This document shows positions 10,172-20,799 of a stretch of DNA of 64,000 bases, piece by piece. Each line of letters begins with the position of its first letter. Positions within the stretch are counted from its first letter, which is position 1. The stretch comes from Eunapius fragilis. Taxonomy: Eukaryota > Porifera > Demospongiae > Spongillida > Spongillidae. The position numbers and the translations under genes were made by a program. The stretch covers positions 2,389,554-2,453,553 of the forward strand of contig OY811986.1 in NCBI GenBank assembly GCA_963681505.1, in the 5' to 3' direction. The notes beneath the pieces were generated by a model that saw nothing but the letters and a program-made list of their open reading frames with translations, did no database searches and was not told the origin of the DNA.

Positions 10172-10300
10172 GAGGATATTCCAAACTACGGGATTGTTTG
10201 GGCAGAGCTCCCAATACTAACACTGATGGCTGTACAACATCAGCTTATGTCATAGAAAAAAGCAGTCCATCTTCTGAGTTTGAGATACAGCTGCTCCAAG
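10172..10300 (+). CDS. candidate isolated exon
   Basis: A 129-bp open stretch lies between TTTTCTAG and a GTCAGT donor and contains APNTNTDGCTTSAYVIEK. Its relation to the HECT exons is unclear. Confidence 0.25.
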
Positions 10301-10397
10301 GTCAGTTTGATCCACTTAGCCCCTTGTGGTGACTATGGCATCTCATTTTGCTTGAGACTTTTTACATCAGCTAAGACAGTGATTGTATAGAATAATA

Positions 10398-11897
10398 ATG
10401 GCTGCCAGCAGTGGGGGTTTAGAATGCTCTTCGTCAGGACCTGCCAAGAACAAGAAAAGGTGCTGTTCATGTAATGGGGTCAATGCCAGGTAGTCATGTG
10501 TATGTGTAAAGTCAAAACGTGCTTGTTCGTGCTGCCTCCTGATGAAGCACAATCGCTGTGCAAACAGGGTCTTAACATTAGCAGAATCGCCATTAGAAAA
10601 TTCACACGCTGCTCTTTGCATTGACGACGACGCTACTTTGCTTGACGTGCTGACGCCTGAGGTTTCTTCTCATGAATTAAGTGTAGAGGATCCCCGTGAA
10701 TTTGAATTTGCGGCAGCGGTTATCAATGAATGTAATAATGCAGCTGTCTCTGCCTGTAGTTCGGTTCTCTTAGCAACGGATCCTACCTCGCATCAGCGGT
10801 CACCTGTTTCACTGTCGGAAGGATTACAAGTTAATAACACCAGTGTAGGTATAGTATGCAGGAAACATTGTGCAGTGCATGGATGCCATGAACTTATTGC
10901 TCCCACTATGTGGAGACAGCATATGTCGTTACATGCTAAGGGCTAGCTCCCTGGTAGCGTTCCAGTCAACCGGCTTAACGAGCATAGCCTTTTTAAGTGC
11001 TCAGACTGCAACAATCTTATAGCAGAATCACATCGTTCCTCCCATCAGGTAAAGTGTACTCACATCGTTCATGTTGACTCAGAGTTGCCTAGTAGTATGC
11101 CTCGTAATGCAGGCTCCCTTTCTTTCGAGTCTCTTCCTACTTTTGAAGAGGTATGCAAGTTGCCATGCCCCACAATACATCATGTCCCAGCCAAAGCCAG
11201 GCTAGCACTAGCTCTGGCTTTATCCACATGCTTACATTCAATCCTTCATGAGAACACTGAGGAATCTTGGAAGAAGCTTTTTATGCTCCCAAAGTGCTTG
11301 GTTTCTTCCCCAAAACGAAGAGGACGTCACCACAAGCCCTGTTCGACTGAGCGCCTCTGTGATCAATGGTTAAAAGGTGAGTACCATCTTCTTTGGCAGC
11401 AAGCTGTAAGCCAAACCACTGGTAAGTTTCATCAGAAGCAGCAAGAAAAAAACGAGAAGGTTAAAAATTCAGTTGCTTTAGCCAGAGAAGGACTCCTTGG
11501 AAATGCTTGCCAGGTCTTGACCTCTGCAGGAATAGCACCAAACAACAATGAAACATGGGAGCTCATTCAATCTAAACACCCAAAAGGACCTCCCCCCATT
11601 CCACCAGCTCCGAGCAATCCACCAATTCCAATTCTCAGTAAAGATTTCAGTATCATTATGGTACTGAGGTCCTTTCCAAAGTCAACAGCATGTGGACCGT
11701 CAGGCCTTCGTATACAACAGATTTTAGATACTGCTGAAGTGCCTCTACAATATCCCATTTTATCTTCTCTAAGAGACATTGTGAATTTGCTTGCCTCTGG
11801 AAAGGTTCCGGTTTCAGTGTCACAATATCTAGCTGGAGGTAGTCTCACCGGACATTCGCCCCATTGTAGTGGGGGAAGCCTTACGTCGTCTAACAGG
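10398..11897 (+). pseudogene. LINE ORF, N-terminal zinc region to RT start
   Basis: A single frame runs from ATG 10398. It is broken by TAG at 10491-10493 (codon 32) and by TAG at 10944-10946, and closed at 11898. The N-terminal cysteines and a downstream C2H2-like unit probably bind the target or the RNA. The region near 11320 (SPKRRGRHHKP) is basic. At about 11840 a small deletion shifts the frame, so the conserved RT block that follows is read in another frame (11860-11990). Confidence 0.65.
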
Positions 11898-11989
11898 TAA
11901 GTGTCTTTGTGCAGTGCAAAAGTCCAAGGCTAGCGAATTCTTTGCCCCATTTCAATTTGGAGTAGCCTGTCCCTGCGGGAGCAGAAAAA

Positions 11990-12463
11990 GTGATTCATGG
12001 TCTCAGGCACTGCATTGAAGAGCACTGGGAAGAAGAGGACTTTGTTGTGCTTAAGATCGATATGTGCAACACTTTCAACCTTGTTTCTCGTCAAGCTCTG
12101 TTAGATGAATGTGCCCTTCACTTCCCAGACCTTCTTCCATGGGCATCCTGGTGTTATGGGCAGCAACCATTGTTGCAGCACCCCTTGGGCACTGTAACAT
12201 CAGAGGTAGGGGTTCAACAGGGTGACCCTCTAGGTCCCATGTTCTTCTGTCTTGTACTGCACAAGCTTGTGAGTGCCATTGCCATAGATGAAGACGTGTC
12301 AAGGTTGCTTTTCCATGCCTGGTACCTTGATGATGGTGTGGTTGCAGGTCCAAAGCAATCAGTTTTACAGGCATTCTATATAATCCAAGAACTAGGCCCT
12401 CCATTAGGACTGGTGATTAATCCATCAAAAATTAATGTGAGTTATATAGCCAGAATGACTTGA
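11990..12463 (+). pseudogene. LINE reverse transcriptase palm
   Basis: Contains motif A KIDMCNTFNLVSRQ, the GVQQGDPLGP motif B and the YLDDGVV motif C, ending at a TGA at 12461-12463. All three catalytic aspartates are present. The enzyme would copy its RNA at a nicked target site. Confidence 0.8.
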
Positions 12464-13550
12464 GCGGTTTTTCATCTCAGATGAAGCAATCCAACGTGCC
12501 TCATCTTGAGATGCTGGGGTCTCCTATTGGGGACACAATTTTTTGTGCTAACTTTGTGTCTCAAAAATGTGCGCAGGCCTCTCAATTGCTTTCTCAGCTT
12601 GAGGAAGTTGGCTCTGTTGACCCCCAAGTTGCTCTACTTCTGCTACGGACATGCGGTGCATTTTGTAAAATGGTGCACTTGGCAAGATCCACACCCCCTA
12701 CTCTTGTTGCTGAAGGATTCAAGTACTTTGACAATGATGTCCGTCATTGCTTTGCATTGTGCACAGGAGTGGACACCAGTGATGATGCTTGGGAGCAGGC
12801 ACAACTCAGCCTAAGTAGAGGTGGTTTAGGGCTTCGTCGTCTTTCAAAGCATTCACCAGCCTGTTATATTGCTTCTGTGTGCAAGTCAGGGCTGTTCTCA
12901 GCTCCTCAGCAACATCTCTTGCAGTCAATTGATGATTTTAACCGTTGTATTCCACCTAACAAGGCTATTTATTTTGAATCTTTGATGAACACTCCAAGCA
13001 GCCAGAAAGCACTTTCGGGAGAGATTGAAGATGCAATGTTTAGGCAGTTAGTATCAAAGTCATCAGTTCCAGATAGAGCACGTTTGCTTTCTGTGTCATC
13101 CCCACACGCCTCTGCCTGGCTTTCCGTGGTTCCTTCTCCAGGGCTTAATTTACATCTGGAGCCTGCTGAATTTCAAGCGGCCATCCAATGGTGGCTTGGA
13201 ATCGGGGTTGCCCACTGTTCAATGTGTCCACACTGCCCTCATTCTCTGGATCCACGAAGGCACCATGCCTTAACGTGCACGCATGGTGGGGATGTAGTTA
13301 CCAGGCACAACAGGCTTCATGATGTTTTTGCAGAGTCCTGTAGACAAGCCTGCATCGGTGTTCAAGTGGAGGCAGGGAAGGGATAAGGACGCGATGAGCA
13401 CCACACTCGCCCAGCTGATGTCCTGGCCGCCAACTGGATGCTAGGGAAGCCTGCTGCCTTTGATTTTGCTGTCAGATCTCCGCTTATTTCAAGTACCTTA
13501 CATGAAGCGAGTGTGACAGCAGGGTCAGCAGCCTATGCTACAGAAGTGAT
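12460..13550 (+). pseudogene. LINE thumb, zinc motif and restriction-like endonuclease
   Basis: The frame is open from 12460 to a TAA at 13384-13386 and then continues in the same frame to a TGA near 13550. The thumb-like region is followed by CSMCPHCPH and HHALTC (CCHC), GGDVVTRHNRLHDVF, a Glu in VEAGKG, RPADVLAANW and AAFDFAV. These are the spaced R-H-N, E, P-D and D residues of the PD-(D/E)XK endonuclease of site-selective LINEs. A Lys or other final catalytic residue cannot be assigned by eye. Confidence 0.7.
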
Positions 13551-13896
13551 GTGAAAAAATGATGTGAAGTGTGCAGAACTGGGTTGGGTCTCTATTCCAG
13601 TAGTGGTAGAGACGTATGGGTGCTGGGGTACGGAGGCTAAATGGGCATTGTCACAGCTGGCTCTCGATTAGCCATGAGGCTCAATTGCCAAAGTCAACAG
13701 CAATAGCATTCCTCTATGGACGACTGAGCATAACCCTTGTCCGAGCCAATGTCAGGGTACTGTTGTCCAGAGTCATCACTCTGGATGGTTATTAAAGCCG
13801 AACAATACATGTAGACTTAGTGGTGTTTTGATGTGCTATAATGTCATGTGTAGATATTATATTATTCATAAAATAATAATAATTAAATTTTAAAAA

Positions 13897-14385
13897 ATAT
13901 CAGACACAACAAATTGCGTGACATCATTGCAGATTTATGTCAAAAGGCACACCTGTCTGTCAGGGTGGAAGCGGGTCATGGTATGTGTCGTGACATCAAT
14001 CACTCCCGTCCAGCTGATGTCCTTGTGGAGGGTTGGGAGAGAGGCCAACCTGCTGCCCTAGACATCACAGTCACTTCTCCCCTCAAAGACTCAAGTAGAA
14101 TTGCAGGTGTAGCAGCTCTGTCTGCTGAAACTAGGAAGCATGCTGCCAATGACCCAAAGTGTCGTGAATTGGGATGGATGTGTATACCAATGGCAGTTGA
14201 GACATACGGTAACTGGGGGATGTAGGCCCAACACATGTTCTCAAGACTGGCTACCTATTTAGCAATCCATCTTTCCTGCCCCAAGTCCAGAGTTCTGGCT
14301 GATATATATGGCCGCCTAAACATCTGCTTGGTGAGAGCTGTGGCAAGAGCCTCATGCAGCCTCCTGGTTATCAATGTCACCATGT
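13897..14385 (+). pseudogene. second, 5'-truncated REL-LINE copy (endonuclease domain only)
   Basis: Starts inside the endonuclease with RHNKLRDIIADL, immediately after the AT-rich tail of the first copy. It continues through VEAGHG, RPADVLVEGW and AALDITVTSPL, and then to the C-terminal block (YGRLNICLVRA). It differs clearly from both neighbours, so it is not a local tandem duplication of either. It runs straight into the third copy. Confidence 0.7.
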
Positions 14386-15048
14386 GAGCACCAGGGGCTC
14401 CACCTTGAACCATCACAATTCCAAGTTGCTGTCAAGTGGTGGCTAGGTTTAGACACTTCTGGTGATGCCCAATGTGCACTGTGTCCTGAAAAAAGTCTCA
14501 ATCCTCTTGGCCATCATGCCACAACATGCAAGCGTGGTGGGGATGTTGCCTATCGCCATAACAGGCTTCGGGACATTGTGGCCGAGTCCTGTCGCCGTGC
14601 CCATCTTAGTGTCCATTTAGAAGTAGGCCATAACCTTACTCCCGACCACAGCAACACACGTCCAGCAGACATCCTCATCCCTCACTGGTGCATGGGCAAG
14701 CCTGCGGCTCTGGACCTATCCGTAACTTCTCCGCTTAACCCACTTACCCTTCTGGAAGCGGGAGTGACGGCTGGTGCAGCAGCGAAGGCTACCGAGGAGA
14801 GAAAGCTTAAAGCCAACACGGGCAAGTGTGCTGATTTGGGTTGGCCGGTTGTTGCGGAGTCCTATGGGGCGTGCGGTTTGACGGCTAGGGATTTCTTTTC
14901 TAAACTTGGGCCCCGTTTGGCTACATCATTGGGAAAGTCAAAGTCAGTGGTCATCCATGAGCTGTACGGGAGGTTGAACATGAATCTTGTCAGGGCCAAT
15001 GCCACCGCGATCCTGTCCAGGTCCATACCTCCTCCTGAGCTTCAGTAG
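14386..15048 (+). pseudogene. third, 5'-truncated REL-LINE copy (zinc motif and endonuclease)
   Basis: An intact frame (open from 14374, stop at 15046-15048) encodes QFQVAVKWWLGL, CALCPEKSLNPLGHHATTC, YRHNRLRDIVAESC, RPADILIPHW and AALDLSVTSPL, and ends with MNLVRANATAILSRS. An AATAATATT and (TAATAA)n-rich tail follows at 15112-15148. With no stop in over 220 codons this is the best preserved of the three endonuclease domains. Confidence 0.75.
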
Positions 15049-15111
15049 GCTAGCAACTTGTTTTGTGCGTATCATGTGTCTGTGTTACGTATTTATATGC
15101 TTGCACTGTAT

Positions 15112-15148
15112 CAATAATATTACCTGTTAATAATAAATAATAATAATC
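15112..15148 (+). repeat. TAA-rich 3' tail of the third LINE copy
   Basis: Runs of AATAAT and TAATAA directly after the LINE reading frame. Simple 3' repeats are typical of non-LTR elements. The first copy has a similar tail near 13850-13895. Confidence 0.55.
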
Positions 15149-15452
15149 CTGTACGTGCATTTATATTCCCATTTGTGTATCTCTTGTATCTTGTATTCTA
15201 TACATCTATGCAATTAAATTTAATTCACTTCATAATTTTTTTTCAATAGTAGGGACAGAAGAGCATGAAGATTAAAATCTATAAGAGACCAGCTGTGTGG
15301 TACATGCATAAGCTCACTTCACACTTTCATAATTATACATGTACATGCAACCGAGAGCCGACAAGAGTGGCGAGAGACGGAATGACCCAATGGATGGGGC
15401 TTCTAAGGTACTTGACATAGACCAGTAACCTGGGGAAGAGAATACGTATACT

Positions 15453-15848
15453 TTGTACCACTTGTCTAAAAATGCACCCAGAGCCCCTATAAAGTTAAGA
15501 GTCTCAGTCAATGGAGGTGAAGTAGACACAGGGTCCGCAATATCCATCATCAGTCAGTACAACTATAGCCGTCTATGGCCAAGGCCTGAGCGTCCGTTGC
15601 TGAGTAACGCGAACGTTTGCCTGCAAAAATACACTGGTGAACACATCAAGATCACAGGGCGTATCTCAGTGGACGTATCCGATGGACAGGATACCTATAC
15701 TTTGAGGCTTCTTGTGGTGGTGTATCTTTGTTGGTGCATGATTGGTTGGGTAGATCGAAACCTAATATTTTTGTTTTCTATCCAGGATAAGATGAAGGAT
15801 TGGAGCAGCTGTTTAAAAAGCATATTAATCAAGAACTGGGGTGCGTGA
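15453..15848 (+). pseudogene. Gypsy-2 aspartic protease remnant
   Basis: VDTGSAISIIS is the retropepsin loop, and LRLLVV follows at the expected distance. The frame then shifts before the stretch leading into RT. Confidence 0.65.
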
Positions 15849-15849
15849 A

Positions 15850-16876
15850 GGACGTTGTTGTAAAAATTCGTGTAGATGATTCTGCAAAGCCACGTTTCTT
15901 CAGACCTCGACCAGTCCTATTTGCTCTCAAGTAAAAAATTGAAGAAGAGCTTGAGAGGTTGCAGAAAGTCGGTATCATAGAGCCAGTGTCGTTTTCCAAG
16001 TGGGCTGCACCAGTGGTACCAGTTTTGAAGCAGGATGGGAGTGTACGTTTATGTGAGTGTACCCAACTGTGATTCTTACCCCTTACCTAGAATCGACGAT
16101 CTGTTGGCTTCTTTGGCTGGAGGTATGGTGTTTTCCAAACTGGACCTGTCACATGCTTATTTCCAGTTGACATTAGCAGAAGAATCTAAAAAGTTTGTTA
16201 CTATTTCTACTCACAAAGGGTTGTTTCAGTATAATCGAATGCCCTTTGGAGAGGTTTCTGCCACCAGCGATTTTCCAAAAAAGCAATGGAAGGGATCCTT
16301 CAGGGCATTCCACATGTGTACGTTTATATTGATGACATTTAGTTGTCAAAAGAAGGAACAAAATTGAATAGGGCCAAGAGCAGGTTTATGCTGCCTTATG
16401 TGGAATACCTAGGCTACCACATATCAGACGATGGCATTCGACTAATACAAAAAAAATGTCGAGCCATAGTGGATGCACCAGTTCCTCAAGATTTTACTCA
16501 CTCGAAATCATTCCAGGGGTTAATTAATTACTACTCCAAATTTCTTCCTTGTCTTTCAGATACTTTAGCAATCTATTATCCGAGCAACAACGTTGGCATT
16601 CGGGGACAGAGCATTCCAGGGCATTTCAGGAGGCTAAATCACAGCTGGCTTCTGATCTCTTGCTGGTCAATTTTGACCCCACTAAAAAGATTGCCTTATC
16701 GTGTGATGCTTCTTCTTATAGTTTAGGTGTATTTCAGTCTCATCTGTACAACGATGGATCAGAAAGACCCATCATCTATGCATCTCGTTCCCTGGCACCA
16801 GCAGAGAAAAGCTACTCTCAGATAGAAAAGGAAGGGCTGGCTACAGTTTGGGGGGGTAAAGAAATTCCTTTATGGA
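15850..16876 (+). pseudogene. Gypsy-2 reverse transcriptase and RNase H start
   Basis: Readable blocks are VGIIEPVSFSKWAAPVVPV, YPLPRIDDLLASLAGG, FSKLDLSHAYFQL with a catalytic Asp, and MPFGEVSATSDF. The catalytic YxDD-type site near 16330 is degraded (YIDDI-like sequence with a stop). YVEYLGYHISDDGI and the connection region follow. RNase H begins with ALSCDASSYSLGVF and breaks off at the hAT-like insert at 16877. An extra G in the GGGGGG run near 16852 also shifts the frame. Confidence 0.75.
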
Positions 16877-18076
16877 ACCGATTTTCAGGTTCTGTAGGTT
16901 AATCGGTTATTCGTGATTGCCTATTCGGTCGACTATGCACATAGTAGAATAGCAGGCTACCAATTTCAGAATTTCCTTTAGTCGAAATAACGATTCTGTT
17001 TTTCTTAGTTGTGATTAGTCAATATTCGTTTCCTTCATATGCAGAAATTGGTAGCAAATCGATTACCCCTTTTTATATGCCCTTCGCTTTTCCCACCTGT
17101 ACAAAGGCATACTAACAGGTTAATTAATCGGTAAAAAGAAACATTGTGATGTAATCAACACTTAGTCGCACATCTGGGGACCCAGCTGAAGGCAACCATC
17201 AGTGCCCTCCCTCAAAATACACGCAGTGGGCACGGCAATTTAAATACGTTTGCACTTTCTCTGCAGTATTGTACATGTGCATTAATCGAACGTGCTACGT
17301 ACTCTTTTGCACAGGTGGCAGGTGTCCAAATAATTCGGTACACTGGCTCTTTTCCAGATGTTCGGTCATGACCTTCTGAATATTGTACATGTCTCAATTG
17401 GCGGCTTTGTCATATGCATGAAGCCATGTTCCACCATGAGGTTTCTAGCTGGTACTGCTCAGTACTTATGGAATTGTATATTAAGGGCGAATAATGGATT
17501 ATAACTGCCAATTGTGGCGAATGGGAATTATAGATGTACGTGTTTAAGGCATTTTGTACAAGAAAAGAGCACTAGCTGCGGAGAGGACAAACTATTCTAT
17601 TTCGTTTTTATCTCTGTAAACTAAAATCTTACTTGTCCTATTTAGTACTGAGTGCGTTGGTAGCGGGCGAACAAATAGCCACGTGTTTTTTGGTGAAAAA
17701 AAAATGCTTGGGTCACAATCCACTGCCATCGAATCATGGGTTTGGCGTAAAAACATTGGCATGCACATCGTTCCCAGACCCTGTGGGTACTATCATTGTC
17801 GTTGTAATGATTTAAAGGTGGCGCATGCAACTGTTAAGCAATAAAACTGGCTATATTTATATTAGACTTGAGAAACTGTGATTTATTGTGCCATTATAAA
17901 AATAAAGGACAAATTTAGAGTATTCGTTGGCAAATTAATAGTGCACTAATTGCCAAAATCCATTTAATGTTTCTAATAACCGATTTGCAAGTTGATACAA
18001 ACCTGAAAAATTGATTGGACTTTTTTTCATACTCGAAATAATCGATTTTGATTTATAAAAAAAGTTACACACCCTA
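16877..18076. mobile_element. hAT-like non-autonomous insertion in the RNase H region
   Basis: About 1.2 kb of AT-rich sequence without a recognisable frame separates two halves of the RNase H. TTTATGG is present at 16869-16875 and again at 18077-18083. Extending by one base gives an 8-bp duplication with one mismatch. The right end read inward starts TAGGGTGTGTAAC and then has an AATCGATTATT-type inner repeat; the left has AATCGGTTATT. Such ends are typical of hAT elements. The left tip itself is degraded. Confidence 0.55.
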
Positions 18077-18458
18077 TTTATGGTCGAGAATTTGTTGTAT
18101 ATTCAGATCAGAAACCATTGCAGTGTCTTGTTAGTGAAAGGAAGCCGGTTCCACCTATGGCATCTTCCAGAAAACAGAGATGGGAACTTACACTGAGTTC
18201 TTATAAATACCAGCTGGTGTATAGAGCAGGCAAAGATCAATGCAACTCGGATGGCCTCAGCAGATTGCCATTGGCAGATACTCCTGATGTTGTGCCACTA
18301 CCAACAGACACAGTTCTGATGCTACAGTCTCTTCCAAAAATTTGTCCAGTGATCAATGCAGCATCCCTTAGGCGTTGGACTGACAGCGACCCAATCCTTT
18401 CAGCAGATAGAAGGTTTGTACTGCAAGGTTGGCAGTCAAAGTCACAGCAGGAGTTTAA
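18077..18458 (+). pseudogene. Gypsy-2 RNase H end
   Basis: Picks up the RNase H frame after the insert: YGREFVVYSDQKPL, ASSRKQRWELTLSSYKYQL and GKDQCNSDGLSRLPL, the usual end of the RNase H/tether region. It stops at the TTAA where the next insert begins. Confidence 0.75.
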
Positions 18459-19036
18459 CCGATTCGGGACCGAATTGCATACATTACGTCATGTTGCTTG
18501 GTGCCCCAATTGATTTTAAATGGCGTCCATAAATGTTACTGCGTCGACTAGTTTCGTTGTAACTTTTGACCCCAATGAACGTTTGTCATGGAACCTGTGG
18601 TAAAACACTCAAGAAGTATTGGGCTACAAGCGTTTCATACAACAGACTCGTAACAAACATCTTTCACCACCGAACGTGCGTTCGAAGATTGAAAGGTCAG
18701 CAAGCAACCAAATTGTGTTCGACCAAAGCTGTTCCGTATTGTTTTGATATTATAAAGCATCATATAGGCTTTTTAAGGTGTTTTAAACCACTCTAAGCGC
18801 TTTGGTAAAACGAGTGCCCAATATTAGACATGATTTGCTTATGTTGGCGGTGCCGTGCCATGTATACAAAAGCCGTACAAAGTGACAACTTGACAGGACT
18901 CCCCACAATCATGTAGTATGGTAAGTAACAATGCTATACAAACTCGAATACAATAATAGGATGTAAACGAAAGACAGCTGCCGTGAATTCGTGGCAATTG
19001 TCCTGAACCCACTACTTAATTTTTGCCGCGAATCAG
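18459..19036. mobile_element. TTAA-flanked MITE, piggyBac-like
   Basis: A 578-bp insert is flanked by TTAA at 18455-18458 and 19037-19040. Its tips are inverted and imperfect: CCGATTCGGGACCGAATT on the left, and CTGATTCGCGGCAAAAATT when the right is read inward. Removing the insert with one TTAA leaves the Gypsy frame continuous across the junction, which fixes the boundaries. TTAA duplication is the hallmark of piggyBac transposition, although Kolobok elements also use TTAA. It has no coding frame. Confidence 0.75.
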
Positions 19037-19510
19037 TTAATACAAATGAGATGAGGAAAGCAGAACTGATTGTTTGGGAAGGTTGTGTTTTGTGGGGTAA
19101 TCGGTTAGTTATACCACCACCAGGGAGATCACAGCTCATCAACATTCTACATGAGGGGCATCCTGGGATAACTTGAATGAAAATATTATCCAGAAGTTAC
19201 CTGTGGTGGCCAGGCCTAAATGTTGATTTGGTAGCTAAAGTGAAGTCCTGCCAAGCCTGCCAGATCAATAACAAGTAGCCTAAATCCTCACCTTATCAAT
19301 GGGAATGGCCCTCAAAACCATGGTCACGAACTCATTTTGATTTTTGTGGGCCATTTATGGGAAAGTCCATTTTTGTTTTTGGTTGATGCCCACTCTAAAT
19401 GGTTAGAAGCAGCAGTGGTACCTTCTCCAACCTCCCAGCAAGCTATTCATGTTTATGGCAAGCCATCAGTAACAAAATGAAGACAACTTCTGGGAGAGTC
19501 TCAGGACATC
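19037..19510 (+). pseudogene. Gypsy-2 integrase remnant
   Basis: The zinc domain is readable (HEGHPGIT, WWPGLNVDL, CQACQINNK), then the start of the core (HFDFCGPFMGK and a DAHSKW-like stretch). Two stops and a frame change fall in 350 bp. The match ends near 19510 where a TTTACG-rich block begins, so the catalytic second Asp and Glu are missing. Confidence 0.7.
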
Positions 19511-19534
19511 ATGGAACCATATGTTGTTGTCAGT

Positions 19535-19745
19535 GTATTTTACGATGTCGTAAGATCGTTTACGACGGGGTTTTTTTAATGACGTCATGAGATTTTTTTA
19601 CGTCGTAGATTCTTTACGACGTCGTAAGATACTTTACGTCGTGACAAATTTTTACGGTGTCGTTCGATTTACGACGCCATTCAATTTACGATGTCAGACA
19701 TTTTTACGACATGATATTTTTTGATTTGATTACGTCATAACAACA
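19535..19745. repeat. block of TTTACGACGTC-type words
   Basis: About nine TTTACG words (with ACGACGTCGT, ACGTCGTAG and ACGGTGTCG variants, many palindromic) occur in 210 bp, separated by 15-25 bp. The block is far richer in CpG than its surroundings. Confidence 0.6.
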
Positions 19746-19881
19746 TGACCTTTCATATGTCTCTGTAGTCGATTCATCTTTCTCTTGCAAGTGGGAAACA
19801 TTTTTTACGGTAGTGGCTCGAGTTGTTGCAAGTGCTAATAACCAGAAGGGCCTTGCAATCTAGGAATTCAGCGAGTTTGTA

Positions 19882-20258
19882 GTGGAACAGCTGGAAATGA
19901 TTATCATCATGGTATCAACCTTGAAAAGTTATTTGGGATCCCATTTGCCTAGCAGCGAGTTTGGAAGCGAAATCGCTATATCAAATATGTGTGAAGAGTT
20001 GAGCAGCCTTTTGGAATGCCTCCGATGTATATTGTCCGAATGGGAGGAGTATCTCAACCACCCATTCAGTAGCGGGAATTACTCGCATACTGCCCCTAAA
20101 AGAGCATTGTCTGGACCAGGAAGACCAAGATTTGACATTAGTGAGCAACAGCTAATGTACCTTCATTCAATGGGCTTTACTTGGGTTGAAATAGCAAACT
20201 TACTTGGTGTGTCACGCATGACTATGTTTCGTCGACGAAGAGAATTTGGACAACAAAG
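19882..20258 (+). CDS. first exon of an integrase-core element protein, HTH domain
   Basis: An open frame of about 126 codons ends at CAACAAAG|GTAGGT, a good donor at 20259. The N-terminal half is hydrophobic and helical (LLECLRCILSEWEEYL). The C-terminal part reads GRPRFDISEQQLMYLHSMG, then FTWVEIANLLGVSRMT and MFRRRREFG. This is a helix-turn-helix typical of the DNA-binding start of integrase-core proteins found widely in aquatic animals. The core exons are not found downstream. Core exons of the same family lie on the opposite strand at 34.4-35.5 kb. Confidence 0.6.
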
Positions 20259-20517
20259 GTAGGTACTTCAATATTGTACGTAAAAGTGGTGACCGTATTA
20301 TACGACAAAAATTGTGACCAAAAATTTCAATTTAGCTATTGCATTGTGACAGATCGGAAGACAGTTCACAACAGTGAAGCAGTATTTTGGGTTTCTTTTG
20401 TATTCCTCTTACAAGGTACTCATCTTACTAAGTTTTGTTGTTATGAAATTTAAGTAGGCATAATGCATTGAGTTCATGTTGGTGCGTAGAAAAATAGATA
20501 CTTGAACTTATTGGTGT

Positions 20518-20796
20518 ACAAGTAAAGAAAAACATTCTCTAACGAGAAAGTTGGTGGGATATAGGAATTGGAGGCAATGGTGGTGTAAAAAGGAAGGAAA
20601 CAAGGTTTTGAGAAAAGGGTAATGAGACAAAAATCCTATGTTTAGCCCTTCTTTTGGTTCTGTTACATTTAAACGTGCTAAATATAGGACATTACCCTTT
20701 TCTCAAAACCTTGTTCCCTTCCTTTTTACACCACCATTGCCTCCAATTCCTATATCCCACCAACTTTCTCATTAGAGAATGTTTTTCTTTACTTGT
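20518..20796. mobile_element. hairpin MITE family A, copy 1
   Basis: Two ~115-bp arms are almost exact inverted copies separated by a short loop. Tips read ACAAGTAAAGAAAAACATTC, and a conserved GGTGGTGTAAAA block lies in each arm. No coding frame. The whole could fold into one long hairpin RNA if transcribed. Confidence 0.85.
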
Positions 20797-20799
20797 TTC

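Larger units (their letters stand above)
10398..13795 (+). mobile_element. LINE retrotransposon with restriction-like endonuclease, inactive
   Basis: One long protein is readable from ATG 10398 to about 13793 with a few breaks. An N-terminal Cys-rich segment (KKRCCSCNG, then ACSCCLLMKHNRC) and a C2H2-like unit (CAVHGCHELI then HMSLH) come first. RT follows from about 11650 with motif A (KIDMCNTFN), motif B (GVQQGDPLGP) and motif C YLDDG at 12323-12337. A CCHC-type zinc motif (CPHCPHSLDPRRHHALTC) and a REL-endonuclease (RHNRL, E, RPAD, then FDFAV) close it. This architecture is that of R2/NeSL/Hero-type non-LTR elements. It is followed by an AT-rich tail at 13850-13895. Confidence 0.8.
15340..19510 (+). 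mobile_element. second Gypsy-type retroelement, decayed and interrupted twice
   Basis: Protease, RT, RNase H and integrase pieces lie in Gypsy order on the plus strand. No LTRs were found. The pieces use several frames. Two foreign inserts split the RNase H and the region before the integrase, at 16877-18076 and 18459-19036. The protein differs from that of the 3.5-8.2 kb element, so this is another lineage. Confidence 0.8.
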
